Assembly (NCBI GenBank): GCA_016934645.1
Contig: JAFGSL010000419.1
Span: 1 to 9,043 of the forward strand
Direction: 5' to 3'
Length of the DNA: 9,043 nucleotides
Source: Anaerolineae bacterium
GTDB lineage: Bacteria > Chloroflexota > Anaerolineae > B4-G1 > SLSP01
Position 1 is the first letter of the stretch, and each line of letters opens with the position of its first letter. Made by a program: the position numbers and the translations under genes. A model generated the notes under the pieces. That model was given only the letters and a program-made list of their open reading frames with translations. It searched no databases and was not told the origin of the DNA. Below, one piece after another: positions 1-7,993 of this stretch.

Positions 1-3000
1 GAGACGATAACGCCTACAGAGACGGTGACGCCCACAGAGATATTACCGGTTACCCCAACTGACGTCTTCACCTCGACGGAAGAGGTTGTCGAACCGGCTC
101 CCCCTATCTTCGACAGCCTGCTCCCGTCGCCGTCAGCGGTTGCTACCGGCTCCGGATTGCTGCTGACCGTGCGAGGCGGCGAGGAAGCAGTCAAACCCGG
201 CGACGCGGTTGCACTGACGGTAACGGTGGCTAACACCGGCGACGAGCCAGCGCGCGCCGTGGTCATCGAGGCCACGCTGCCCGACGTGCTGCACTTCACC
301 GATAGGCGGGCGGGCTGGGAGTACGACCGGCAGGCGGGGTGGTTGAGCGCCCGGGTGGGCGACCTCGAGCCCGGCGCGCAGGTGACGCTGGACCTGGAAC
401 TGAAAGCTCGGGGACCGCTGGATACACTGGTGGAGATGACTTTCGAGGCGCGCATCGACGGCGAGACGTTGAGCGCCGGCGTGGAGCCTGGCGGCGCCAC
501 GGCCACAGTGGTGGCCACGGTGTGGGTGGCGCAGCCCAACCGAGCGAGTGTCGAGCGGGGCGGCGGGCGCGTAGCGTCGGCGGATGGCCGGGTGCGGGTT
601 GACTTTTCGCCCGGCGCACTCAAGGAAACGCGCGAGATCACGGTGTGGGCGGCCCAACGCGATACGGTGGTTACCGCTGATCGACCGGGGAGAGCGATGC
701 GATTCTCATTCGGTCCTGATATGGTGTTCGAGAAGCCGGTGACGGTGACTGTGGATTTGCATGGTCTGGTTTCCCTGAAAGATTTGCCTGCTGGGTGGCA
801 GCCCTATCTGATTTATCTCCAGGACCCGGCTCAAGGACATTGGGAATACCTGCCACTGAAGCACATCGATTGGGAGGCCGACACCATCACGGCGGAACTG
901 GCGCATTTTTCCAGCTATGAAGCTGGGGTGGTCAGCACGAACGGCTGGCAACTGCTGTTCAAGGACGCTGTAGTCAGCGGCTTTCGAGGCGCCGTGAGCT
1001 ATTCCTATCCACTGAACGTGCCCGCGGGCAGAGGCGGCCTACAGCCTGACCTGACGCTTTCGTACAACAGCGACGCGATCAACGGCATCTTGCACCAAGT
1101 CCAGTCTGACTGGGTGGGTCTGGGTTGGAGCCTGGACGTGCCCCAGATCGTGCAGGGCGTTGGCTGGTGTCCCTGGGGTGATCCTCAGAATGGCCACGTG
1201 CAACTGTGTGCCGACAGCTCCTACTCCAGATACAAGCTGGTCATTGGCGGGATCGGATATACTTTAATGCCTGATGGCAATGGAGGACGGTATCGCACAA
1301 ACGAGGAGACCTTCTCTTGGGTCCAGCAACGACAAGGCGCAGCCAACCAACTGGGGACCGACTGGATCGTCAAGACCAAAGATGGCACTACGTACTACTT
1401 TGGCTCAACCACAGACTCGGAGCAGGTGCTGTGCGACGTGGCCTACTCGGCCTATAACCAGATGACCTATCGGTGGCGGCTGCACAAGGTGGTGGATGTG
1501 CATAACAACGAGATGGTCTTCCAATACGACGAGGAGCAAAACGACCCCTATCATTGCCAGCGGGCGAGCTATCTCTCCCACATCTGGTACAACAAGAAGG
1601 CCGATGGCAGCGCCTGGGGAACACACATCGTCCTGCCCCGTGGCTCACGTCTCGGTAGCCCTGATGGCGTGGATCATACGGATTATCTTTTCTTTCAGCG
1701 TGAGTACCTGGACCGAGTGCAAGTATGGTGGGAGAGCGAGTTGGTGCGCGAGTACAAGTTACAGTATGATTTTAACGGCGAGTCACGGCGTTTATGGAAA
1801 TTGATCGAGTACGGCAAAGGGGGCATGGCGTCGGGGACAGCGTTACCACCTACAGAGTTCAACTATCATGTACTTGACAACACCCGTTCGGACTGGGGTG
1901 GCGGCAAGACCTACCCCTACAGCCGGCTGGCGAGTATCGACAACGGCTACGGCGGGCGGATCGAGATCGACTATCAGCAGACCGTGGTGAACGATCTACA
2001 CGGCTACCATTACCGGGTGCTGGAACGACGCACGCTGGATGGGTTGGGGCACAGTGGGCGGCGAGTGTACACCTACGGCCCGGCCTGCATGGATGCTACA
2101 GGTTGGAAGTGCGATGATGGGAATCGGGATTGGGGCTTGAAGGGATATGAGTGGTCTAACGAGGCGATTTACGACTATACTAAAGCGCTGTTGAGTCAAA
2201 AAAATGAAGCATACCTCTTGCAGTGGCCTCTGACTGGACGGATTAGCAGACAGGATATCACAGATAGCAACGGCATCGTGAGGCAACAAGTGGATACCAC
2301 ATGGGACGCGCCAATGGGGGTTGCCCATCGAGATGCGAAGCACTGGAGTGAGACGGCGCAGCACTTTCGCAACAGCGACCGTGCGCACAGCGGCGAGGTT
2401 TCAATAAAATCTATCTATACGAACTCGTCCTGTGTAGCCGGGGTAGCAACATTGAGTAATTCATTCTCGGTGCAGGCCAACACCAATTATGTGCTATCGG
2501 GATGGATATATCGGGAAGCGACGATGGGAGCCGCGCGTTTGGATCTGCTCCCGTCGGGGTTCTCTGTCAACTCGACGGCGCAGGTGGGTATCTGGCAGTA
2601 CGTTTCAGGAACGTGGAACAGTGGATCGAACACAAGTGTACAGGTCCGGCTGGTGACAGACTGCAACATCAACGGACCGGCGTGGTTCGATGACATCTCT
2701 CTGGCGCCATCGGCGTCGCCGTCTCAGAACCTGCTGCCCAACGGTTCCTTCGAGTTGGGCGCGGGGGATGATGCGCGAGCTTTCCTGGTACACGAGACTG
2801 ACGTGATGGACTACAGCGGCGGCAATAACTTTGTGTGGATTGAGGACGCGCTGCCCGCCGGCGCGACAGCGTACACGACCAACGATGCGTGGACGTGGGT
2901 GACGATAGATCCTGTACCCTACTCTGGCTCTCAGGCGCATCGCTCCAATGTGGCTTCCGGCACGCATCAACACTATTTCGACGGGGCCAGCGCCACGATG

Positions 3001-6000
3001 TTGGTCGCGTCCGGTGACAAGCTCTACACCTACGTATACTTGGACCCAAACAATATGCCGCGCGAGATCATGCTTCAGTGGAACGACGGAAACTGGGAAC
3101 ATCGCGCTTACTGGGGGGAGAACCTGATAGCATGGGGAACTGATGGCACCAACAGCCGGCGGTACATGGGGCCTTTACCGAAAGGAGGCAGGTGGATGCG
3201 GTTGGAGGTTGAGGCCAGCCAGGTCGGTCTGGAGGGTCGGACGGTCGACGGCATGGCCTTTGTGTTGTACGATGGGCGGGCCACGTGGGATAGGTCAGGC
3301 AAGTTTGCCGGCGTGAGCACAAAGACGACCTATGCCTATGACAATTATGGCAATGTCACGATAGAAAACCAGTATGGCGACACTGCTGTGAACGGCGACG
3401 AACGCAGGATCCGACGTTACTACCGTAACATCGATAATGAAACCGCCAATGGGAAATGGTTCATTGGTTTAAAGTGGGCGGAGAACGTATATGAAGGTCT
3501 GACGGACAACGTGACCGCCATAAAATCTCAAACGATCTGGTACTATGATGATATTAGCTACAGCGTAAACAATGTGCCGGTGGAGGGATATACACATTCT
3601 CCTGTCACCCATGGCAAAGTGACGATGGTGGGGCAGGGCATATGGACAGAACGGGCTACGCCAGGACGCTTTATTCTAACGAAATATGCTTACGATGCGT
3701 GGGGCAACGTGACGCAGGAAACCGATCCCAACGGCAACACCACGACCATCACCTACGATACAACTTATCGCATGTTCCCGCTACGACGTTGTAGCCCGAA
3801 TATCGCCGGGATAGGGCAGTTGTGCAGCAACACTGAGTATTATGGCGTGGGAGGTATACTGGCGGATTATGGGTTGCCGGGACAGGTGAAGAGAGTGTGG
3901 GATGCTAACGGCGTGGCTACGGCAAATGAATACCGCTACGATACCTTTGGCCGGTTGGTCAAAGGTCGCAGGCCCGGGGATGCAGGATGGGGGGACACCC
4001 AGGTATCCAGTCGTTACGTTTATCACGAACCGTTGAGTGCGCCAGTGGTGAGCAATCCCGGCTTCGAAAGCAACGTGAGTGGGCCGTGGATCGAGCATGA
4101 TCCATCCAACATACAGGCCTACACGCAGGACAGTACACAAGCCTACGCCGGGACCAAAAGCCTGAAGATCGTTACCACCGGCACGGCAGACCATTGGATG
4201 GGACAATACCTCAACGGGTGGCAGGCCGGGCAGACCTATCAAATTCGCGCTTACGTCAAGACCACTGCGAGCGGTCAACTGTGCCTGAATTTCTCGGCCA
4301 AAAATGGGCACGAAGCGCAGGCCGTTTGCCGCGCCGCGACCGGTGCGTGGGAGTTGCTTATTGGTACGGTAACACTTCCGGCGGATGCCACGTGTTTCTT
4401 GTTGTTGCTGCGCACGCCGCAGGTGGGGACAGTCTACGTGGATGAGGTTTACGTCTTGTCCCTCCATGCCGTCAGCGCCTACGCTAAAGAAGATGCGGCC
4501 GGTAATACGCTTTGGCAGCGCCAAGTCTATGACGGTCTGGGGCGCGTGCTCCAAACGCAGGCCGAGTACAACGGCGCGCAAGCCACGGTCGTGGATCAGC
4601 GTTACGACGCGCGCGGCCTGGTGGTCGCACAAAGTGTGCCCTACCTGGCTAACAGCGCTGTGGATGCCCCGTGGTACGTTGCATCGTCAGCGACCCGGCC
4701 ACAGACATTCACACAGTACGATGCTTTGGGCCGCGCGACCCAGGTGACCGCGCCGGACAATACGAGCACGCGGATGTTCTACCAGGGACGGCAAACCACG
4801 GTGGTGGATGCCAATAATCACCAGCGGGTATCCATTGTCGATGCCTACGGGCAATTGGTCCAGGTGCGGGAGTATACGGGGATGTATCCCAATGCGACCC
4901 TGTACGCCACAACGCATTATGCCTACGACACCCTCGGCAACCTCCTCACCGTCACCGACGCGCTGAACAACGTCACCACGATGACCTACGACAAGCTCAG
5001 CCGCAAGACGGCGATGAACGATCGCGATATGGGCCAATGGTATTACTACTACGACAATGCCGGGAACCTCACACAACAAACCGACGCGCGCGGCTGCCAC
5101 ACAAACTTCACTTACGATGGTCTCAACCGGCTGACCCGCAAGACTTATAGTGGCGCGTGCAATGGTACGGCGGTTGCCTATACCTACGATGCCTTCAACA
5201 GCGGGACGAACTACGGCAGAGGCTATCGCACCAGCATGACGGACGGCTCCGGCAGCACCGCCTGGACCTATGATGAACGCGGGCGGGTGACGAAAGAGAT
5301 CAAGACCATCAACGGCGGGGGTAGCTTCACTACCCAGTACACCTACGATTCGCTGGACCGTGTCGTCACAACGACTTATCCGGATGGCGAAGTAGTACGG
5401 AACACGTACAATGACGCCGGGCAACCCGCTACCTTGCGGAGTGACACCTATAGCTACAACTACGTGAGCAGTGCTTCCTATAACGCACCAGGCTCAATGG
5501 CTGCAATGAGCTATGGTAATGGGTTAACCACTGCCTACGATTATTACGATGATGCTGGAGAAGCGTTGAGCTTCCGCTTGCAGCGGATGTGGGTCAGTAA
5601 CGATTTGTTGGATTTGAGCTACCAGTACGATAACGTGGGGAACGTGAAACGCATCGTAGACACCAGCGGTACGACCAACGAGACACTGAACTATACCTAT
5701 GATGCCTTGGATCGTCTCACGAATGTCAGTGGGGCGTATGCACGGACTTTTGCATACAATGTTATCGGCAACATGATGGTCAGAGACGCGTTCTTCTACA
5801 CCTATGATGCGCCGAAACCGGTCAGCGGTTGCGCCGCCGGTACACCTAACACCAAGCCCCATGCCGTACAATCTGCCGGGCTTCTGGGTAATTTCAGTTA
5901 TGACTGCAATGGCAATATGACCAGTCATTCGACCGCCGGAATCTTGAGCTACAACGCGGAAAACAAACTTTCCGCGGCAGCCGGGCCAAACGGTACATTT

Positions 6001-7977
6001 ACCTATACCTATGACGGCGACGGCGCTCTGGTCAAGAAAACAACGCCCGACGGGACGACCTACTACGTTAATGCGTCGTTCGAAATCTATGTTCCACAGG
6101 GTGGAGGTGGGACCCAGGCTATGGCGATGACTGAACCCGCCGCGAGCGAGCCAGCAACCATAGCGGAGGATATCGTACCGGTCGATTCACCGGCATTGTC
6201 GCCAACACAGCCCGAGAAAGCAGCATCAATTGAAGCGGATGCTTCGCCGATCAGCCTCGCGCCGGATCCCTGGCTGACACCTGTTATGCAGCCTGAGCCA
6301 ACTTACACTGCCGGCAGCAGCAACACCGTTGATTGGCGTGTGTTTGAGCTTATTCCGACTCCACCAATAGATGATACTATGTCCATACAACCGACAGCAA
6401 CGCTCCCTCTATCTACAATCGAATCTCAAGCACGCCGGGCTAGTGATGCCGCGTGCTCTTCGGGAGTCGTGGATTCGCCCTGGCTGACAGCTAGTAGCTA
6501 TACATTCACCGGTCTCAGTCACAATACCCGTTACTACTACTGTGCCCGCGCGCGTTCTGGCGGTGTGACTTCGGCGTGGTCGAGCGCCGTTTATTCCACC
6601 CAAGATGCCGTAGCGCCGACTGCACAAATGGGCGCTCTGCCGTCCGTACAATCGCAGGTGCAGTTCGCCGTGAGTTGGAGCGGCAGCGACAACGGCTCCG
6701 GCGTCAAGAGCTATGATGTGCAGGTGCAGATCAATGACGGGAGCTGGCAAACGTGGAAAAGCGCCACTACAGCAACTTCCGCGACCTACAGCGGCGCTTA
6801 TGGGAACACTTACGCCTTCCGTGTGCGGGCGCGGGACCAGGCTGGTAATGTGGGGGCGTGGAGCGCTGTTGTGACAACAATGACTCTGAGTTCGGTCAAG
6901 TACTACTATTTCGGTAGCCAGCGTGTGGCGATGCGGAAGGACGGCACACTCACCTACCTCCACGGCGATCACCTGGGATCGGCCAGCATGGCGACGAACG
7001 CGAGCGGTGGCAAGATCCCCAACAGCGACACACGTTACTATCCGTATGGCGAAGCGCGGCCCGGACTGGAGGGGACGGCCTTGCCTACCGACCGCCGCTA
7101 CACCGGACAACGGGAAGAGGTTGGCCTGGGCCTCTACGACTACAACGCCCGCTACTACGACCCCGCCCTCGGCCGCTTCATCCAGGCGGATACGATTGTG
7201 CCTAACCCGGCCAATCCGCAGAGTCTCAACCGGTATAGCTATGTGCTGAATTCACCACTCAGGTATACGGATCCGAGTGGACACATACCCTGGTGGATCA
7301 GATATCAATTCATGCAAGCAGGAATGTCATATGGTAGCCATTTCAGCGTTTTTATTCCTGGTCCTACGCTGGGAATCATTCGCCCGCCGATTCTACATGG
7401 ACGTAGAGATGTTAGGCTAAACCGTGATATGATCCAAAGTGTAGCAGTAGATTATTCAGACATTGCTCCTATTTGGATTGCTGCTGCTATTGCTGAACAG
7501 GCCAGTGATGTGGAAAGATTTTCTGGAACCGATGCGTTAGAGAAAACAGTTTTGTTCTTTTTTCCAAATAAAAAGGGGGACATGTCACGAGGTATAGCAC
7601 AGTTAAAACAGTCAGAACAGGCCGGACTGGGATTAACGGGACAGGATCTTTTTGATCCCGCAGTTGCGATTCAAGGTATGTACGCGAAAGTCAGCGCCGC
7701 AAACAATCGCATCAATGAACTCGATCCAACCGGATCCCTTGCTGCCACTGATCGTTATATGCTGTTAGCTTTGGCACAGAATTCTGGGTCTGAACCAATA
7801 AACCTGTTTTTTGGTGACGCGAAACAGGATTGGAAAACAATGCTTGGAACTAAAAACTGGGCGTTGATTTTGCGTTACTACACGTTACACCTGGATTGGT
7901 TAATCAGCATGGGATGGGAATTACCAGAGGGAATAGACCTAGACAAGTGGCGTGAGACAGTTTTTTCCGACATATAG
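1..7977 (+). CDS. Giant RHS/YD-repeat polymorphic toxin protein, 5' end outside window
   Basis: The frame is open from base 1 to the TAG at 7975-7977, giving at least 2658 residues, so the gene starts upstream. RHS proteins form a hollow YD-repeat shell that encloses and delivers a C-terminal toxin. Residue numbers here count from the GTG at 25. Visible order: Thr/Pro stalk (1-35), DUF11-like domain (about 44-168), ZU5-like domain (178-302), SpvB-like head with PAGRGGLQPDLTLSYNS (from 311), YD repeats, three beta-sandwich modules (773-896, 902-1092, 1341-1482), a dense YD tract (1486-2024), a linker plus two FN3/Ig-like domains (2025-2289), the RHS core with YNARYYDPALGRFIQAD (2290-2420) and a lysozyme-like tip (2421-2650). 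The signal peptide, if any, is not visible. The downstream gene follows after 16 bases and is probably co-transcribed. The family call is very secure, the exact domain edges are estimates by eye, and the target is inferred from the tip. Confidence 0.95.
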   Translation, partial: ETITPTETVTPTEILPVTPTDVFTSTEEVVEPAPPIFDSLLPSPSAVATGSGLLLTVRGGEEAVKPGDAVALTVTVANTGDEPARAVVIEATLPDVLHFTDRRAGWEYDRQAGWLSARVGDLEPGAQVTLDLELKARGPLDTLVEMTFEARIDGETLSAGVEPGGATATVVATVWVAQPNRASVERGGGRVASADGRVRVDFSPGALKETREITVWAAQRDTVVTADRPGRAMRFSFGPDMVFEKPVTVTVDLHGLVSLKDLPAGWQPYLIYLQDPAQGHWEYLPLKHIDWEADTITAELAHFSSYEAGVVSTNGWQLLFKDAVVSGFRGAVSYSYPLNVPAGRGGLQPDLTLSYNSDAINGILHQVQSDWVGLGWSLDVPQIVQGVGWCPWGDPQNGHVQLCADSSYSRYKLVIGGIGYTLMPDGNGGRYRTNEETFSWVQQRQGAANQLGTDWIVKTKDGTTYYFGSTTDSEQVLCDVAYSAYNQMTYRWRLHKVVDVHNNEMVFQYDEEQNDPYHCQRASYLSHIWYNKKADGSAWGTHIVLPRGSRLGSPDGVDHTDYLFFQREYLDRVQVWWESELVREYKLQYDFNGESRRLWKLIEYGKGGMASGTALPPTEFNYHVLDNTRSDWGGGKTYPYSRLASIDNGYGGRIEIDYQQTVVNDLHGYHYRVLERRTLDGLGHSGRRVYTYGPACMDATGWKCDDGNRDWGLKGYEWSNEAIYDYTKALLSQKNEAYLLQWPLTGRISRQDITDSNGIVRQQVDTTWDAPMGVAHRDAKHWSETAQHFRNSDRAHSGEVSIKSIYTNSSCVAGVATLSNSFSVQANTNYVLSGWIYREATMGAARLDLLPSGFSVNSTAQVGIWQYVSGTWNSGSNTSVQVRLVTDCNINGPAWFDDISLAPSASPSQNLLPNGSFELGAGDDARAFLVHETDVMDYSGGNNFVWIEDALPAGATAYTTNDAWTWVTIDPVPYSGSQAHRSNVASGTHQHYFDGASATMLVASGDKLYTYVYLDPNNMPREIMLQWNDGNWEHRAYWGENLIAWGTDGTNSRRYMGPLPKGGRWMRLEVEASQVGLEGRTVDGMAFVLYDGRATWDRSGKFAGVSTKTTYAYDNYGNVTIENQYGDTAVNGDERRIRRYYRNIDNETANGKWFIGLKWAENVYEGLTDNVTAIKSQTIWYYDDISYSVNNVPVEGYTHSPVTHGKVTMVGQGIWTERATPGRFILTKYAYDAWGNVTQETDPNGNTTTITYDTTYRMFPLRRCSPNIAGIGQLCSNTEYYGVGGILADYGLPGQVKRVWDANGVATANEYRYDTFGRLVKGRRPGDAGWGDTQVSSRYVYHEPLSAPVVSNPGFESNVSGPWIEHDPSNIQAYTQDSTQAYAGTKSLKIVTTGTADHWMGQYLNGWQAGQTYQIRAYVKTTASGQLCLNFSAKNGHEAQAVCRAATGAWELLIGTVTLPADATCFLLLLRTPQVGTVYVDEVYVLSLHAVSAYAKEDAAGNTLWQRQVYDGLGRVLQTQAEYNGAQATVVDQRYDARGLVVAQSVPYLANSAVDAPWYVASSATRPQTFTQYDALGRATQVTAPDNTSTRMFYQGRQTTVVDANNHQRVSIVDAYGQLVQVREYTGMYPNATLYATTHYAYDTLGNLLTVTDALNNVTTMTYDKLSRKTAMNDRDMGQWYYYYDNAGNLTQQTDARGCHTNFTYDGLNRLTRKTYSGACNGTAVAYTYDAFNSGTNYGRGYRTSMTDGSGSTAWTYDERGRVTKEIKTINGGGSFTTQYTYDSLDRVVTTTYPDGEVVRNTYNDAGQPATLRSDTYSYNYVSSASYNAPGSMAAMSYGNGLTTAYDYYDDAGEALSFRLQRMWVSNDLLDLSYQYDNVGNVKRIVDTSGTTNETLNYTYDALDRLTNVSGAYARTFAYNVIGNMMVRDAFFYTYDAPKPVSGCAAGTPNTKPHAVQSAGLLGNFSYDCNGNMTSHSTAGILSYNAENKLSAAAGPNGTFTYTYDGDGALVKKTTPDGTTYYVNASFEIYVPQGGGGTQAMAMTEPAASEPATIAEDIVPVDSPALSPTQPEKAASIEADASPISLAPDPWLTPVMQPEPTYTAGSSNTVDWRVFELIPTPPIDDTMSIQPTATLPLSTIESQARRASDAACSSGVVDSPWLTASSYTFTGLSHNTRYYYCARARSGGVTSAWSSAVYSTQDAVAPTAQMGALPSVQSQVQFAVSWSGSDNGSGVKSYDVQVQINDGSWQTWKSATTATSATYSGAYGNTYAFRVRARDQAGNVGAWSAVVTTMTLSSVKYYYFGSQRVAMRKDGTLTYLHGDHLGSASMATNASGGKIPNSDTRYYPYGEARPGLEGTALPTDRRYTGQREEVGLGLYDYNARYYDPALGRFIQADTIVPNPANPQSLNRYSYVLNSPLRYTDPSGHIPWWIRYQFMQAGMSYGSHFSVFIPGPTLGIIRPPILHGRRDVRLNRDMIQSVAVDYSDIAPIWIAAAIAEQASDVERFSGTDALEKTVLFFFPNKKGDMSRGIAQLKQSEQAGLGLTGQDLFDPAVAIQGMYAKVSAANNRINELDPTGSLAATDRYMLLALAQNSGSEPINLFFGDAKQDWKTMLGTKNWALILRYYTLHLDWLISMGWELPEGIDLDKWRETVFSDI
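4..39 (+). repeat. Two tandem 18-base units encoding T-(I/V)-T-P-T-E
   Basis: Bases 4-21 and 22-39 are two copies of an 18-base unit (acgataacgcctacagag, then acggtgacgcccacagag). They differ at the second codon and one wobble base and encode TITPTE and TVTPTE. A degenerate continuation (ILPVTPTD) follows. The array probably extends upstream of the window. It looks like a flexible extracellular Thr/Pro stalk, and copy number in such coding repeats commonly varies between strains (inference). Confidence 0.7.
157..930 (+). other. DUF11-like plus ZU5-like N-terminal domains of the RHS protein
   Basis: Bases 157-530 encode a DUF11-type beta-sandwich: a hydrophobic strand, 'VKPGDAVALTVTVANTG' and 'VVIEATLPDVLHF', typical of surface-protein repeats built around the phrase 'tVtNtG'. 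Bases 556-930 resemble a bacterial ZU5 domain: GGRVASADGRVRVDFSPGAL, then FSFGPDMVFEKPVTVTVDL, ending in AHFSSYEAG. Together they would hold the RHS shell away from the cell surface or serve as an assembly platform (inference). The ZU5 match is by motif memory; an HMM search would confirm it. Confidence 0.65.
955..2330 (+). other. SpvB-like head and first YD-repeat region of the RHS protein
   Basis: The head begins with YPLNVPAGRGGLQPDLTLSYNS (bases about 1009-1074) followed by GLGWSLDVPQIVQG, the signature of the SpvB/TcdB-type N-terminal module found in toxin-complex and RHS proteins. It continues with RYKLVIGGIGYTLMPDGNGG, a WIVKTKDGTTYYFGS segment and degenerate YD-type strands such as RWRLHKVVDVHNNEMVFQY and YSRLASIDNGYGGRIEIDY. 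This part is expected to start the beta-cage that encapsulates the C-terminus. There are no frameshifts in the segment. Confidence 0.8.
2341..3300 (+). other. Two beta-sandwich (carbohydrate-binding-like) modules inserted among YD repeats
   Basis: Bases 2341-2715 encode a module with HSGEVSIKS, a YVLSGWIY strand and the closing AWFDDISL, the layout of CBM4/9-like domains. Its first strands look missing. Bases 2728-3300 start with NLLPNGSFELG and contain FVWIEDALPAGAT, HQHYFDGASATM, YVYLDPNNMPREIMLQW and GMAFVLYDGRATWDRSGK, a Trp-rich module I recognise from other RHS-repeat proteins but cannot assign a ligand. YD repeats resume directly afterwards (YAYDNYGNV). Surface sugar or glycan binding is an inference from the fold type. 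Confidence 0.65.
4045..4470 (+). other. Third beta-sandwich module (CBM4/9-like) in the RHS protein
   Basis: The segment opens with VVSNPGFESNVSGPW, has YAGTKSLKIVTTG and YQIRAYVKT in the middle, and ends with VGTVYVDEVYVL. This is the strand order and ending of CBM4/9-like domains, and unlike the first module it appears complete. It interrupts the YD array between YRYDTFGRLVKGRRPGD and the tract starting near 4480. Ligand binding is not shown by the sequence. Confidence 0.65.
4480..6096 (+). other. Main YD-repeat tract of the RHS shell
   Basis: About twenty YD units with spacing near 20 residues run through this stretch. Examples are QVYDGLGRVLQTQ, QYDALGRATQVTAPDN, YAYDTLGNLLTVTD, WTYDERGRVTKE and TYDALDRLTNVSG. 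Solved RHS and TcC structures show such repeats coiling into a closed beta-barrel cage. The frame is intact and the DNA is GC-rich throughout. Confidence 0.9.
6097..6890 (+). other. Inserted Pro/Ser/Thr linker plus two FN3/Ig-like domains before the RHS core
   Basis: After TTYYVNASFEIYVPQGGG the protein leaves the YD pattern for about 110 residues rich in Ala, Pro, Ser and Thr (6097-6430). An FN3-like half follows (SYTFTGLSHNTRYYYCARA, to about 6610), then a second Ig/FN3-like domain with SWSGSDNGSGVKSYDVQVQ and YAFRVRARDQAGNVGAW (to about 6890). The text then resumes as KYYYFGSQRVAMRKDGTL, which in related proteins normally follows the 'TYYV..YEV' segment closely. The insertion therefore splits a conserved junction. 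The first FN3 domain seems to lack its N-terminal strands. Confidence 0.7.
6892..7284 (+). other. RHS core domain
   Basis: This is the most conserved RHS segment: KYYYFGSQRVAMR, HGDHLGSASMATN, TRYYPYGEARPG, RRYTGQREEVGLGLYDYN, ARYYDPALGRFIQAD, then NRYSYVLNSPLRYTDPSGH. The closing DPSG marks the boundary after which the sequence becomes unrelated between RHS proteins. In characterised RHS proteins this boundary is where the toxin is released by self-cleavage. Whether this subfamily cleaves itself is not evident here. Confidence 0.95.
7285..7974 (+). other. Variable C-terminal toxin tip, lysozyme/lytic-transglycosylase-like
   Basis: These 230 residues follow the core's DPSGH and are AT-richer than the core: bases 7561-7620 are 40% GC against 63% for 7141-7200, counted by hand. 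The middle part has the order expected of a lysozyme-like fold. IWIAAAIAEQ holds a candidate catalytic Glu at codon 7495-7497, SRGIAQL lies at 7585-7605 in the place of the usual S-x-G-x-x-Q motif, and DLFDPAVAIQGMYAK at about 7645-7689 resembles the 'l-x-D-P-x-x-N-I-x-x-g' segment. A final helix-rich tail (LHLDWLISMGWELP) closes the protein. Peptidoglycan cleavage is the best inference. I cannot exclude another activity on the same fold. Confidence 0.6.
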
Positions 7978-7986
7978 AGGAGAGGG
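7978..7986 (+). promoter_or_regulatory. Ribosome binding site deciding the ATG at 7994
   Basis: AGGAGAGGG begins one base after the RHS stop codon and ends seven bases before ATG 7994. It favours that start over the in-frame GTG at 7952, which lies inside the RHS gene and would add 14 residues (MRQFFPTYRGEGPT) ahead of the membrane anchor. Because the site abuts the stop codon, the two genes are probably translationally coupled. Confidence 0.8.
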
Positions 7987-7993
7987 ACCAACT

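Noticed and set aside
25..27. GTG at 25 as the start of the RHS gene
   Set aside because: The frame is open to base 1 with the same Thr/Pro-Glu repeat (ETITPTET), the GTG sits inside a repeat unit, and there is no ribosome binding site or signal peptide after it.
3781..5424. Long reverse-strand open frames of 283 and 245 residues (3781-4632 and 4687-5424)
   Set aside because: Both are antisense to well-supported RHS coding sequence. GC-rich repetitive YD codons keep the opposite strand open, and the translations show no domain I recognise.
4480..6096. CRISPR or tandem DNA repeats in the YD tract
   Set aside because: The periodicity is at protein level only. Nucleotide copies are divergent and have no constant spacers.
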